From: an uncultured bacterium
GTDB taxonomy: Bacteria > Bacteroidota > Bacteroidia > Bacteroidales > Bacteroidaceae
DNA length: 64,000 bases
Reading direction: 5' to 3'
NCBI GenBank assembly: GCA_946188155.1
Contig: CAMHUC010000011.1
Coordinates: 1-64,000, forward strand
Position 1 is the stretch's first letter. The number at the start of each line of letters is the position of its first letter. This document shows, piece by piece, positions 24,425-33,319 of this stretch. The position numbers were made by a program, and so were the translations under genes. The notes under the pieces were generated by a model. The model made no database searches, was not told where the DNA came from, and saw nothing but the letters and a program-made list of their open reading frames with translations.

Positions 24425-26809
24425 ATGAAGACAAAGAAGAATCTGGTTAAGACGATGCTCATGAGCATCCTGACCGCAGGAACATTCGGAATGGGTATGA
24501 CCGCTTGCAGCGACGACCTGAACGAGTTTGGCACCGCCGCTACGGAGACAGCCGTCGCTGGCAGCGACCTGATGAACTTGGAGCAGCATAGCTACACCGT
24601 GCCCGTGGAGATACATAGCGAGGGTGCCTGGAAGGTGGACTTCCGCTTCGCCGACGACAGCCGCCACTTCTGCTACGCCCAGCCCAGCGAGGGTGTAGGC
24701 CCGCAGACCATCAAGCTCTGCGTGCTCGATAACTGGACCGACGAGCGCAACGCCGCCGAAATGGTCATCACCGACATGGCCTGCCCCACCAACAGCCAGA
24801 CCATACAGCTCGGCCAGAAGTGCAACCTCGACAACTCCGGGATGACCCGTGCCGTTGGTGCCGGTGCCCCCGTGCTCGTGGGTGACATCGTCTACGGTGT
24901 GGGCTACGGCTACAATATCAACATGCAGCCCGGACTCGACGCCGTGTCGCACAGCCCCATCATCGCCATCGAGAAGGTGAAGGCAGCCGGCATCGGACAG
25001 GGACGCTGCACGAAGGGTGTGAACACCGACCTGCGCATCACCACACATACGGGCAGCACCATCGACGAGGTGGCACGCAGTCTGGAGACATCAGCTTCCA
25101 TCAAGGGTTCCTTCGCAGGTTTCAAGGCTGAGGCTGGCGCATCGTTCAACCACGAGGACGTGACCAAGAACGAGAGCTACTTTGCACTGGGCGTGGTGGA
25201 TGCCGCCGTGACGAGCACATACCTTGATGGCGTCAACGAGCTGAATGCCCGCAAGTATATGACCGACGATGCCATGAGCGCCATCGACGGCAACGGCAGC
25301 ACCGACCCGGCCAACTTCCTGAAGGTGATCAAGGCTTACGGCACCCACCTGCTGCTCGAGGCTCCACTCGGAGGCCGCCTGCGCTATGCCATCACAGTAG
25401 ACAAGAAGTTTGTATCATCGAAGGAAGACATGAAGATCTGGGCCAACGCCAGCTACAAGAACACAATAGTTGAGGCCGATGCCAAGATGAGCGCCGAGCA
25501 GAAGAAGAGCCACCAGATGACCGACGAGAAGGGTAGCATCCGCGTCAGTGCCTTAGGAGGATTATTGGAGGCAGCACTGGCCATGAACGCCGCCGACAAC
25601 AACGCCAACATCACCAACTGGCTCAGCTCGCTGAAGATGGACGACAACGGCGCATCGAACATGGTGGTGGTAGGCACCAACGGCCACTATACCTTCAAGA
25701 CCATCCCCATCTGGGACCTGGTAGACAGCAAGTATCCTGAGCGCCAGCAGAAGCTCCGCGAGTACATCGAGAGCGGCATGGCAGAGTACGATATGAACCC
25801 CACGACCAACGTAGTGAAGACCGGCGAGATGGCCAAGATGAGCATCCCCACATTCACTGACAATGCTGACAACCCAAGCACCCTGGTGAAGGAAGTGTAC
25901 ATGCACAATAAGGTGGTAGCACAGATCTGCAACGAGTACATCCCCGACCTCGACCCCAACGGACGCGTCACAGTGGTCTATCCCGTCATCGACGGAAAGT
26001 CGGCCTACACAAACGGTCTCTTCACCGGCAGCGCAGACTACGCTCCGATGTACGTCAGCTGGAATGATAACGGCACGCCCACCTTCACCCGCATCGACGG
26101 CGCACAGAGAGGACAGCTCGCCACGGTATACGTCCGCGACAACAAGATATTCACCATGGAGTATCACAAGAACATGGTAGAGCAGTCGGAGATTATCGAT
26201 ACCGACATGAGAAGCAAGTACCTGGCAGGCATGAAGTATGATATTCGCTACAATAATGTTGCTGCCGCCACAAACGATGCAAACGCAAAAAACAGGAGCT
26301 GCGAAAACGCCTACGACTACCCGCTGGTGAAGATTGGCACCAAACTCTGGACACGACAGGACTACGCTGGTGAGATCAAGGGCGACTGCCACAAGCAGTA
26401 TAAGGAGAACTGCTCCTACTACACCAACCTGCAGGCCGCCAACGGCAACAACATCCCCATGGGATGGAAGGTGGCCAACAGCAAGGACTATCAGGCAGTG
26501 AAGAACCTGCTCTCCTCGGGCAACTACAAGACTCCAGGCAAGCGCCTCTTCGGCAAAAAGCTCTCCGGCTACGATGTTATCCTGCGTGGCTGGTACCACT
26601 GGGAGAGAGAGTCAAAGAAGGACGCAAGCAATCTCTGGATGACCAGCACAAAGTGGGACGAGTACGAATACCTCAACCCGACAGACCATATGGAGTACAT
26701 GACCTCCGACAACTGCCACATCCGCGTCAAGACCGACGGCACCTTCGATATCGAGAAGTGGGGCAATAGCGTTCTCTACTGCATGGCCGTCCGCTTAGTG
26801 GCAGAGTAG
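24425..26809 (+). CDS. MACPF-domain lipoprotein with BACON-like and FISUMP domains (BSAP-like)
   Basis: 794 residues. Signal sequence ends in a lipobox (GMGMTACSD). Residues about 50-140 resemble a BACON domain (HSYTVPVEIHSEGAWKVDF). The MACPF pore-forming domain spans about 160-500 and holds the signature KAYGTHLLLEAPLGGRLRY (about 303-321). Residues about 628-794 match the Fibrobacter-type FISUMP domain (YPLVKIGTKLWTRQDYAGE, NNIPMGWKVANSKDYQAVK). Domain order resembles Bacteroidales secreted antimicrobial proteins, whose MACPF members kill related strains and are encoded beside resistant versions of their target. Here paralogous beta-barrels and lipoproteins lie upstream. Antimicrobial function is inference; the MACPF assignment is firm. 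Confidence 0.88.
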   Translation: MKTKKNLVKTMLMSILTAGTFGMGMTACSDDLNEFGTAATETAVAGSDLMNLEQHSYTVPVEIHSEGAWKVDFRFADDSRHFCYAQPSEGVGPQTIKLCVLDNWTDERNAAEMVITDMACPTNSQTIQLGQKCNLDNSGMTRAVGAGAPVLVGDIVYGVGYGYNINMQPGLDAVSHSPIIAIEKVKAAGIGQGRCTKGVNTDLRITTHTGSTIDEVARSLETSASIKGSFAGFKAEAGASFNHEDVTKNESYFALGVVDAAVTSTYLDGVNELNARKYMTDDAMSAIDGNGSTDPANFLKVIKAYGTHLLLEAPLGGRLRYAITVDKKFVSSKEDMKIWANASYKNTIVEADAKMSAEQKKSHQMTDEKGSIRVSALGGLLEAALAMNAADNNANITNWLSSLKMDDNGASNMVVVGTNGHYTFKTIPIWDLVDSKYPERQQKLREYIESGMAEYDMNPTTNVVKTGEMAKMSIPTFTDNADNPSTLVKEVYMHNKVVAQICNEYIPDLDPNGRVTVVYPVIDGKSAYTNGLFTGSADYAPMYVSWNDNGTPTFTRIDGAQRGQLATVYVRDNKIFTMEYHKNMVEQSEIIDTDMRSKYLAGMKYDIRYNNVAAATNDANAKNRSCENAYDYPLVKIGTKLWTRQDYAGEIKGDCHKQYKENCSYYTNLQAANGNNIPMGWKVANSKDYQAVKNLLSSGNYKTPGKRLFGKKLSGYDVILRGWYHWERESKKDASNLWMTSTKWDEYEYLNPTDHMEYMTSDNCHIRVKTDGTFDIEKWGNSVLYCMAVRLVAE

Positions 26810-26841
26810 GGGCGACGGGCAAGTCGGACAGTACATATAAG

Positions 26842-26875
26842 AAGAGTCCGTGCTAATATGTTGGCACGGGCTCTT
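26842..26875. terminator. Terminator of the MACPF gene
   Basis: AAGAGTCCGTGC and GCACGGGCTCTT form a 12-bp stem (one U-G pair) with a 10-nt loop, followed by TGTAAC. Confidence 0.7.
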
Positions 26876-26895
26876 TGTAACAGTCCCCGAATATT

Positions 26896-26925
26896 GGCAC
26901 GGGTCGCAGTGATGCGGCCCGTGCC
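26896..26925. terminator. rnhB-side terminator hairpin
   Basis: GGCACGGGTCGCA and TGCGGCCCGTGCC pair around GTGA. The hairpin after the rnhB fragment at 6011-6038 is nearly the same. Probably bidirectional between the convergent MACPF and rnhB genes. Confidence 0.7.
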
Positions 26926-26946
26926 GTCGGTACTGCCGAAGGATGT

Positions 26947-27582
26947 CTACTGGAAATCGAAGCTCAGCTGGGTGTCGCCCAGCAGATTGTAGCTGCGGCG
27001 ATGATAGGGCGTGATGCCATACTGGCGGATGGCCTCGCGGTGCTTACGGGTGGGGTAGCCCTTGTTTGAGCGCCAGTCGTACTGGGGGTACTCCTCGGCC
27101 AGGCGGTTCATGTAGTCGTCGCGATAGGTTTTGGCCAGAATTGAGGCGGCGGCGATGGAGAGGTACTTCGCGTCGCCCTTGACGATGGTGGTGTGGGGGA
27201 GAGGGGCGTCGGCGGAGATACCGCCGACCACTGGACAGTAGGGGCGGAAGCGGTTGCCGTCGACGATGATGGCCTCTGGGCGGACCTTCAGTTGGTCGAG
27301 GGCGCGGTGCATGGCCAAGATGGAGGCGTTGAGGATGTTGATGCGGTCGATCTCCTCGGGGGTGACGATGCCCACGGCCCAGGCCACGGCGTCGCGCTCG
27401 ATGATGTCGCGCAGTTCGTAGCGCCGATGCTCCGTGAGCTGCTTCGAGTCGTTGAGCAGCGGGTTCTGATAGCCTTCTGGCAGGATGACGGCGGCAGCAT
27501 AGACGCTGCCCGCCAGACAGCCGCGCCCTGCCTCGTCGCAGCCGGCCTCAATCTTTCCTTCGTAATAATGACCCAATAGCAT
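26947..27582 (-). CDS. rnhB: Ribonuclease HII
   Basis: Removes ribonucleotides and RNA primers from DNA/RNA hybrids. 211 residues with the type 2 RNase H catalytic set: [10 protein letters not shown] (residues about 16-25), [21 protein letters not shown] and the C-terminal [12 protein letters not shown]. The remaining length fits the family. It lies 92 bp after sufS on the same strand, separated by an 8-bp tandem repeat. A diverged C-terminal fragment of the same gene is at 5735-5986. Confidence 0.96.
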   Translation of the reverse strand: MLLGHYYEGKIEAGCDEAGRGCLAGSVYAAAVILPEGYQNPLLNDSKQLTEHRRYELRDIIERDAVAWAVGIVTPEEIDRINILNASILAMHRALDQLKVRPEAIIVDGNRFRPYCPVVGGISADAPLPHTTIVKGDAKYLSIAAASILAKTYRDDYMNRLAEEYPQYDWRSNKGYPTRKHREAIRQYGITPYHRRSYNLLGDTQLSFDFQ

Positions 27583-27610
27583 TTGACAATTTGACGATTT
27601 TGCGATTTTA

Positions 27611-27668
27611 CGTTATTTCGTCATAACGTCATAACGACATAACGACATAACGACATAACGACATAACA
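27611..27668. repeat. 8-bp tandem repeat (CATAACGA) between sufS and rnhB
   Basis: Six or so consecutive CATAACGA/CATAACGT units, preceded by looser copies of TTTGACAATTTGACG. Same style as the short repeats found inside coding regions of this window. Confidence 0.85.
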
Positions 27669-27674
27669 TTAGCC

Positions 27675-29054
27675 TCAGAACATTTTCGCCACGCGGCGGA
27701 TGCCGGCCACGAGGGAATCCACCTCTTCCTTCGTATTATAGAGTGCGAACGAGGCCCGCACGGTGCCCGCGATGCCCAGGCGGTCCATCAGGGGCTGGGC
27801 ACAGTGGTGGCCGGTGCGCACGGCGATGCCCAGGCGGTCGAGCAGCGTGCCGATGTCGAGGTGATGGATGTCGCCCACGTTGAAGCTGACGACGGCATCC
27901 CTTATCGGGGGGACGGGGAATTTCATCGGGGGCACGGGGGGGCGGGGACTCAGGGGTACGAGGTTACATTCCGCGTCGGGTCTATCCTCGCGCCCCTGCG
28001 CCCCCGCGCCCCCGTGCCCCCGATAAACGCCATTGCACTCCCGCGCCCCCGCACCCCCGTTCCCCCGACCAAGAGGACCGTAAATGGTGATGCCGGGAAT
28101 GGTCTGCAGCTGCTCCATGCAGTAGCGGGTGAGCAGCTGCTCATGCTGCTGGATATTGTCGAGGCCGAGGGCCTCGATGTAGTCGATGGCCTTGGCCAGG
28201 CCGTGGGTGGCCACGTAGTCGGGTGTGCCGGCCTCGAACTTGAAGGGCAGGCGCTCGAAGGTGGTGCGCTCCCACGTCACCTTGTCGATCATCTCGCCGC
28301 CGCCCTGATATGGTGGCAGCTTCTCCAGCCACTCCTCCTTGCCGTAGAGCACACCGATGCCCGTGGGGCCGTACATCTTGTGGCCGCTGAAGGCCAGGAA
28401 GTCGCAGTCGAGGGCCTGGACGTCGAGCTTGATATGTGGTGCGCTCTGGGCCGCGTCGATGAGCACGGGTATGCCGCGCTCGTGGGCCAGGCGGATGATG
28501 TCGGCCACGGGGTTGACGGTGCCGAGCACATTGCTCACATGCGCCAGGCTCAGCAACCGCGTCTTCTCCGTCAGGTAAACTGCGATATTTTCGCAGTCTA
28601 CGAGACAGCCGTCGTCGGTGATGGGCAGATGGCGCACCACGATGCCCCGCTTCATGGCCTGCAGCTGCCAGGGCACGATGTTGGAGTGATGCTCCATGTC
28701 GGTGACTATGACCTCGTCGCCCTCGCGCATCTGGCTCTCGCAGAAGGAGGAGGCCACCAGGTTGATGGCCTCGGTGGTGCCACGGGTGAATACGATCTCC
28801 TCCGTCTTGCGGGCGTTGATAAACCGGCGCACGCGCTCCCGAGCCGCCTCGTGCAGGTCGGTGGCCTGCTGCGAGAGGTAGTGAACGCCGCGATGCACGT
28901 TGGCATTCACGTTGAGATACTCCTCGCGCATGGCATCGAGCACACAGAGCGGCTTTTGTGTCGTTGCCGCATTGTCGAGGTATACCAGCGGCCGCCCGTA
29001 CACCTCGCGCTGCAATATCGGGAAGTCCTCCCGTACCTTATTAATATCGTACAT
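27675..29054 (-). CDS. sufS: Cysteine desulfurase SufS with a ~55-residue low-complexity insertion
   Basis: PLP enzyme that takes sulfur from cysteine for Fe-S cluster assembly. 459 residues against about 405 usual. The PLP lysine is Lys226 in AFSGHKMYG; the catalytic cysteine is Cys418 in RTGHHCAQP. Residues about 328-385, between ITIYGP and DAVVSFNV, are an insertion rich in G, A and P (GRGNGGAGARE, RPPVPPMKFPVPP), encoded by a G-rich block (27905-28070) that also occurs in two other genes here. The insertion is in frame and lies in a surface loop of the C-terminal domain, so activity may remain. Downstream of sufC and sufD but separated from them by two unrelated genes. Confidence 0.95.
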   Translation of the reverse strand: MYDINKVREDFPILQREVYGRPLVYLDNAATTQKPLCVLDAMREEYLNVNANVHRGVHYLSQQATDLHEAARERVRRFINARKTEEIVFTRGTTEAINLVASSFCESQMREGDEVIVTDMEHHSNIVPWQLQAMKRGIVVRHLPITDDGCLVDCENIAVYLTEKTRLLSLAHVSNVLGTVNPVADIIRLAHERGIPVLIDAAQSAPHIKLDVQALDCDFLAFSGHKMYGPTGIGVLYGKEEWLEKLPPYQGGGEMIDKVTWERTTFERLPFKFEAGTPDYVATHGLAKAIDYIEALGLDNIQQHEQLLTRYCMEQLQTIPGITIYGPLGRGNGGAGARECNGVYRGHGGAGAQGREDRPDAECNLVPLSPRPPVPPMKFPVPPIRDAVVSFNVGDIHHLDIGTLLDRLGIAVRTGHHCAQPLMDRLGIAGTVRASFALYNTKEEVDSLVAGIRRVAKMF

Positions 29055-29078
29055 CCTTGGGGTGTGTTTACGATTTCC

Positions 29079-30167
29079 TTACTTTTTCCTCGTATTCATG
29101 TGAACCCTCTCCCAGGTGATGTCGCCGTTACGCTTCACATGCACGCGCAACAGGTAGTCGCCGGGCTCGGGGTTGTTGTTCTCACTCATGGAGTCGAGCG
29201 TGATATAGTTCACGCCGCCCACCTCCTGCTCGTCCCACTTATGCACGTGGCCGCAGAACACGATGTCGGCCTCCCACTCCACAAACTTGTTGAGCAGGAA
29301 GAAGCTCTCCTCGCGGGCGAAGGTGGATGCAAACTGGAGCGACGACGGGCGGAAGATGTTGGTGTGGCTGAACACGAACGTGTTGCGGGTGCGTAAGCCG
29401 TCATTCTCTGCGGCATATTTGTCGTCAAGCAGTCCTTCCTCTATCAGGTTCACCTGCTCCTTGCCGAGTGTGCCGCTGGCGGTGTCGAGGAAGATGAAAT
29501 GGTCAAATACCTTATCACCCTCGGAATAGCCCACATACACATAGACATCATAGAACGAGGAGTGGAAGATGTTCGACCACAGTGCCCAGCCGTTGTGGGT
29601 GATGTCGTGGTTGCCCACCACGGGGTAGAAGGGGTACTGTATCTTGTCGAGCGTATAGGCTGTCTCTTCCTCCGGGTCTAAGTAGTACATGTAGTCGCCG
29701 TTGACAAAGTCGTCGATGCTGGTTTCCTCATATTCCTCCGGGTCGTATTTCTTCAGCGAGTCCAGATAGTTCACCTCGATATAGTTCTTCTGCGCGTACT
29801 TCACTTTATACTCATCGATGATTTTCTCCAGGTTGATGTAGTACTCAGCCTTGGTGTCGGCGATGTCGCCCAGGTGGGCATACAGCACGTCGTCGTGGTC
29901 CAGTCCGTTCTGCAGCATCTCAGCCATGCGACTGACGTCATCCGTCATGTGGCTGTCGGCACCCACCAGGAAGGTGTACTCGTCGGCATCGGGAGCATCA
30001 AGATTCCATATATCACCCTTATATGCCTGGAAGTAGGTGTGCGACATCTTCACGCGGTCCTCCACGCCCGTGCCCGACACGAGCACGCCGATAGGACTCA
30101 CCTTCTCGCACGAAGCAAGCTCCAGTACGGCGACTGCTGCCAGCAATGTATATTGTAGTTTTCTCAT
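29079..30167 (-). CDS. Calcineurin-like metallophosphoesterase lipoprotein
   Basis: About 362 residues from MRKLQYTLL (an ATG at 30176 is possible but overlaps the upstream stop). Lipobox LASC gives membrane anchoring. Metal-binding motifs in order: VGADSHM, HLGDIAD, VVGNHDITHNG, and CGHVHKWD, the full calcineurin-type set. Substrate unknown. It is co-directional with, and placed between, sufD and sufS, 2-7 bp after the outer-membrane protein gene, so it probably belongs to the same transcript. Confidence 0.88.
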   Translation of the reverse strand: MRKLQYTLLAAVAVLELASCEKVSPIGVLVSGTGVEDRVKMSHTYFQAYKGDIWNLDAPDADEYTFLVGADSHMTDDVSRMAEMLQNGLDHDDVLYAHLGDIADTKAEYYINLEKIIDEYKVKYAQKNYIEVNYLDSLKKYDPEEYEETSIDDFVNGDYMYYLDPEEETAYTLDKIQYPFYPVVGNHDITHNGWALWSNIFHSSFYDVYVYVGYSEGDKVFDHFIFLDTASGTLGKEQVNLIEEGLLDDKYAAENDGLRTRNTFVFSHTNIFRPSSLQFASTFAREESFFLLNKFVEWEADIVFCGHVHKWDEQEVGGVNYITLDSMSENNNPEPGDYLLRVHVKRNGDITWERVHMNTRKK

Positions 30168-30169
30168 AA

Positions 30170-30877
30170 TTACCATACGTATTTGATTCCTAACTTTCCT
30201 GATGTCTCGTATTTACTGGCCAGCTGGCTCATGGAGCCGGCGGGGCGCACGTTGAACTGCCCGAAGAGCTTCATGTCCTTGGCAATGCCGGCGTAGAAGT
30301 GCAGGCCCCAGTTGATGTTCCAGTTCTCGTAGTAGAAGTCATCGTAGTTGCGGAAGAAGAGTCCCAGGTTCCACGAGTTCCAGCGCGGCCGTATGTTGAC
30401 GCTGGTGCCGAAGGTGAATGTCAGCGGCTCGGTGTAGCGGAAGTGCAGCTCGTGGAAGGTGATGAGCGACTCGCCCACGCGCAACTGGAAGTAGGGTGTC
30501 TCCCAAGTCAGCGAGAGGTTGAGGATGGTCTCGTTAGTGTGCCAGCGGTTGTAGCGGTTGTACATCGCCTTGCCGTCGAAGTAGAAGTCCATCCACGAGA
30601 CGGGCAGGCGGTAGCCGCCCTGCACGTCGACGGAGTAGAGCTGTTTGCCGAACTGTGCCTGCACGTCGCCTCCCACATGCCAGCGGTCGGTGAGATGGCG
30701 CAGATAGGAGGCCTCCAGTCCGGCGAAGCCGCCCGATACCACGTTGCTTCCGAACATGGTGTAGCCGGAGATCTCGTTCTTGTGCTCGCCGTCGTACTTG
30801 TGCTGGCCCAGAAAGGTCTGCGCCTGTAGCAGCATGGCTGAAAGGAGCATCAAGCTAAGTAAAGTTAGTTTTTTCAT
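30170..30877 (-). CDS. Predicted outer-membrane beta-barrel protein
   Basis: 235 residues with signal peptide MKKLTLLSLMLLSAMLLQAQ. The rest alternates polar and aromatic residues in strand-length segments (GGFAGLEASYLRHLTDRWHV, MDFYFDGKAMYNRYNRW, LGLFFRNYDDFYYENWNIN) and ends GKLGIKYVW with a terminal aromatic, as in barrel proteins. I do not recognise a named family. Located between sufD and the metallophosphatase gene. Confidence 0.8.
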   Translation of the reverse strand: MKKLTLLSLMLLSAMLLQAQTFLGQHKYDGEHKNEISGYTMFGSNVVSGGFAGLEASYLRHLTDRWHVGGDVQAQFGKQLYSVDVQGGYRLPVSWMDFYFDGKAMYNRYNRWHTNETILNLSLTWETPYFQLRVGESLITFHELHFRYTEPLTFTFGTSVNIRPRWNSWNLGLFFRNYDDFYYENWNINWGLHFYAGIAKDMKLFGQFNVRPAGSMSQLASKYETSGKLGIKYVW

Positions 30878-30977
30878 TCCTGCTTTTGTTGTTGTTAAGA
30901 TATCAATTAATTCGTGAAATTCGTTTCATTCGTCTTAATTCGTTGTTGCCTAAAGATTCTGCGTGGAGGACCAAGAC

Positions 30978-32327
30978 TTACTTGCACAGTTTGCATCCCG
31001 CGCACTTGTTCAGCTCGCCACGGAAGCGCTTCTCCACCAGATAGTGCAGCCGGTCGCGTAGCGGCTCGAGCTGCATCTTGTCGATGACCTCGGTGATGAA
31101 GGCGTTCTGCAGCAGCAGACGGGCCTCCTGGAGCGGTATGCCACGCTGGCGCATGTAGAAGAGGGCGGCATCGTTGAGCTGACCAACGGTGGAGCCGTGG
31201 GCGCACTTCACATCGTCGGCATAGATCTCCAGCATCGGTTGGGTGTACATGCGGGCGTCCTTCGTGGCCGTCAGGTTCTGATTGGTCATCTGCGAGGTGG
31301 TCTTCTGCGCACCGTGCTCCACCAGCACGCGGCCGGCGAAGGCCCCCACAGACTTGCCGTCGAGCACGTACTTGTAGAGTTCGTTGGAGGTGCAGTGGGG
31401 CACGCGGTGGGTGATGAGCGTGTTGTTGTCCACGTGCTGCTCCTTGTCGGCGATGACGCATCCGTAGCACTCGCACTCTGCTCCCTCGCCGGAGAAGGTC
31501 AGGTCGAGCTTGTTGCGCGTCGTGCCGTTGTGCAGGGTGATGACATTGTGGTTCACCCGGCTGCCCCGCTGCTGGTCGATGTAGACATTGCTCACGCGTA
31601 TGTTCTTCAGATGGGTCTCCTCCATGCAGTACAGGTCGAGCCGGGCATTCTCGCCCACGTAGGCCTCGATGACCTGCGTGGCCAGGAAGCGGCGGTCGTC
31701 GGCAGTATGGTCGCAGAAGAGCATCTTAATCTCCGCCCCCTCTTCCAGCACAATCAGTACGCGCCGGTTCACCATCAGGTCTGGCACCTGGCGCTGGGCG
31801 TTCTGGGGCGTTGCCTTCAGAATATTGATTACTTGTATGGCACGCTCCACCTTGACCCCGCGAGGCACATACACCAGCAGTCCGTCCTGGGCCAGCATCG
31901 TGTTGAGGGCCGTCACGCCGTCGTCGCCGGTCTTGGCCAGTTTCGCATAGTACTTCGAAACAATCTCCGGATAGTCGCGCATAGAGCCAATCGTCATGTT
32001 CTCTTTCTGAGTGTGCCCCAGATAGAACATATCGTTCACCATGAAGAAGAGCGACGTTGAGAGATTAGGCACATCGCAACGGAAGGCTTCGTAGGGGTCT
32101 ACGGGTATCTTCAGCCGCGAGAGGTTCAGCCCGTAGTCGGGGGCGAAGAGCTGCTGCATGTCGGTATACTTATAGCGCTCCACCTTCTTAGAGGGGAACC
32201 CCTGTCGGCGGAAGTCCTCGAAGGCCTGGTCTCTCACGGTGTTCATCGCCTCCGGCGCATGGTCCATAATCAGTTGTCGGGCCTGCTGGTATAGCTCCAC
32301 ATACTGTTTCTCGCTTGAAGTAATCAT
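30978..32327 (-). CDS. sufD: Fe-S cluster assembly protein SufD
   Basis: 449 residues; scaffold partner of SufB and SufC. The SufBD beta-helix core includes VPRGVKVERAIQVINIL, RVNHNVITLHNGTTRN and AGRVLVEHGAQKTTSQMTNQ, with the typical conserved YTQPMLEIYADDVKCAHG and GSTVGQLNDAALFYMRQRGI. Ends in CAGCKLCK. The next gene upstream is sufC, 29 bp away. No sufB is seen in this window. Confidence 0.95.
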   Translation of the reverse strand: MITSSEKQYVELYQQARQLIMDHAPEAMNTVRDQAFEDFRRQGFPSKKVERYKYTDMQQLFAPDYGLNLSRLKIPVDPYEAFRCDVPNLSTSLFFMVNDMFYLGHTQKENMTIGSMRDYPEIVSKYYAKLAKTGDDGVTALNTMLAQDGLLVYVPRGVKVERAIQVINILKATPQNAQRQVPDLMVNRRVLIVLEEGAEIKMLFCDHTADDRRFLATQVIEAYVGENARLDLYCMEETHLKNIRVSNVYIDQQRGSRVNHNVITLHNGTTRNKLDLTFSGEGAECECYGCVIADKEQHVDNNTLITHRVPHCTSNELYKYVLDGKSVGAFAGRVLVEHGAQKTTSQMTNQNLTATKDARMYTQPMLEIYADDVKCAHGSTVGQLNDAALFYMRQRGIPLQEARLLLQNAFITEVIDKMQLEPLRDRLHYLVEKRFRGELNKCAGCKLCK

Positions 32328-32356
32328 AATTCCTAATTTCTAATTTCTAATTACAA

Positions 32357-33112
32357 TCACTCCTCTCCAATCTCCTCCTTGATCCAGTCGTAGCCGTGTT
32401 CCTGAATCTCGCGGGCCAGCTCCGGGCCGCCCGTCTTGACGATGCGCCCCTTGTAGAGCACATGCACGAACTGCGGGCGTATCATCTCTAAGAGGCGGTC
32501 GTAATGGGTGATGACGATACACGACGTCTCGGGCGTCTGAAGCTTGTTCACGCCTTCAGCCACGATGCGCATGGCATCAACGTCGAGACCCGAGTCCGTC
32601 TCGTCGAGGATGCTCAGCTTCGGTTCGAGCATGGCCATCTGGAATATCTCGTTGCGCTTCTTCTCGCCGCCGCTGAAGCCCTCGTTCACCGAGCGGTTGG
32701 CCAGCTTAGAGTCCAGCTCCACTATCTTGCGCTTCTCGCGCTGCAGCTTCAGGAACTCAGCCCCTTTGAGTGCCTCCAGGCCCTGTGCCTTGCGCTTCTC
32801 GTTGATGGCCGCCTTCATGAAGTTGGTCATCGACACACCGGGTATCTCCACCGGATACTGGAACGAGAGGAACAGCCCCTCGTGGGCCCTGTCCTCCGGC
32901 TTCAGCTCCAGCAGGTTCTTGCCGTTGAACCAGGCTTCGCCTTCGGTCACCTCGTAGAGCGGATTGCCCACGAGCACTGCCGAGAGCGTCGACTTGCCCG
33001 AGCCGTTAGGCCCCATGATGGCATGCGTCTCTCCGTCCTTAATCACCAGGTCGATGCCTTTCAGTATCTCTTTCTCGCCGATACGGGCGTGTAAGTTCTT
33101 TACCTCTAACAT
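32357..33112 (-). CDS. sufC: Fe-S assembly ATPase SufC
   Basis: ABC-type ATPase of the SufBCD complex, 251 residues from MLEVKNLHARIG. Walker A GPNGSGKST, signature FSGGEKKR (the SufC form), Walker B LSILDETDSGLD, H-loop ITHYDR. The frame is open further upstream to 33256, but the promoter at 33137-33168 lies within that extension, so 33112 is the start. Confidence 0.96.
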   Translation of the reverse strand: MLEVKNLHARIGEKEILKGIDLVIKDGETHAIMGPNGSGKSTLSAVLVGNPLYEVTEGEAWFNGKNLLELKPEDRAHEGLFLSFQYPVEIPGVSMTNFMKAAINEKRKAQGLEALKGAEFLKLQREKRKIVELDSKLANRSVNEGFSGGEKKRNEIFQMAMLEPKLSILDETDSGLDVDAMRIVAEGVNKLQTPETSCIVITHYDRLLEMIRPQFVHVLYKGRIVKTGGPELAREIQEHGYDWIKEEIGEE

Positions 33113-33136
33113 ATTCTGTCTAATCCTAATTGGCTG

Positions 33137-33168
33137 CAAAATTACACAAAAAAATTGAGCCAGCCAAA
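33137..33168 (-). promoter_or_regulatory. suf operon promoter
   Basis: Minus strand TTTG (33165-33168) and TAATTTTG (33137-33144), 20 bp apart, 25 bp before the sufC ATG. Confidence 0.78.
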
Positions 33169-33184
33169 CGGCAGGCCCCTTTTT

Positions 33185-33304
33185 TGTTTCAGCGACACTG
33201 CCGGGGCGTTGTGCCAGCCGCCTGAGGCTCATGCCGAAAAAGCGGTCGTAGACCATATAGCCGCGCTGTGGGTCGTGATACAGGAATTCCTTTTTCGCCA
33301 GTTC
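33185..33304 (-). pseudogene. Possible remnant of an AAA-type ATPase gene
   Basis: Immediately after a TAG, the minus strand reads ELAKKEFLYHDPQRGYMVYD then RFFGMSLRRL, which resembles the C-terminal end of the large Bacteroidetes AAA ATPases of unknown function. No upstream part is present; sequence before the TAG is unrelated. It sits where sufB might be expected. Recognition is from motif memory only. Confidence 0.4.
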
Positions 33305-33319
33305 CTACGCGTGGACTAA

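Noticed and set aside
32357..33256. Longer SufC start with 48 extra N-terminal residues
   Set aside because: The suf promoter boxes (33137-33168) lie inside the extension, and MLEVKNLHARIG is the normal SufC N-terminus.
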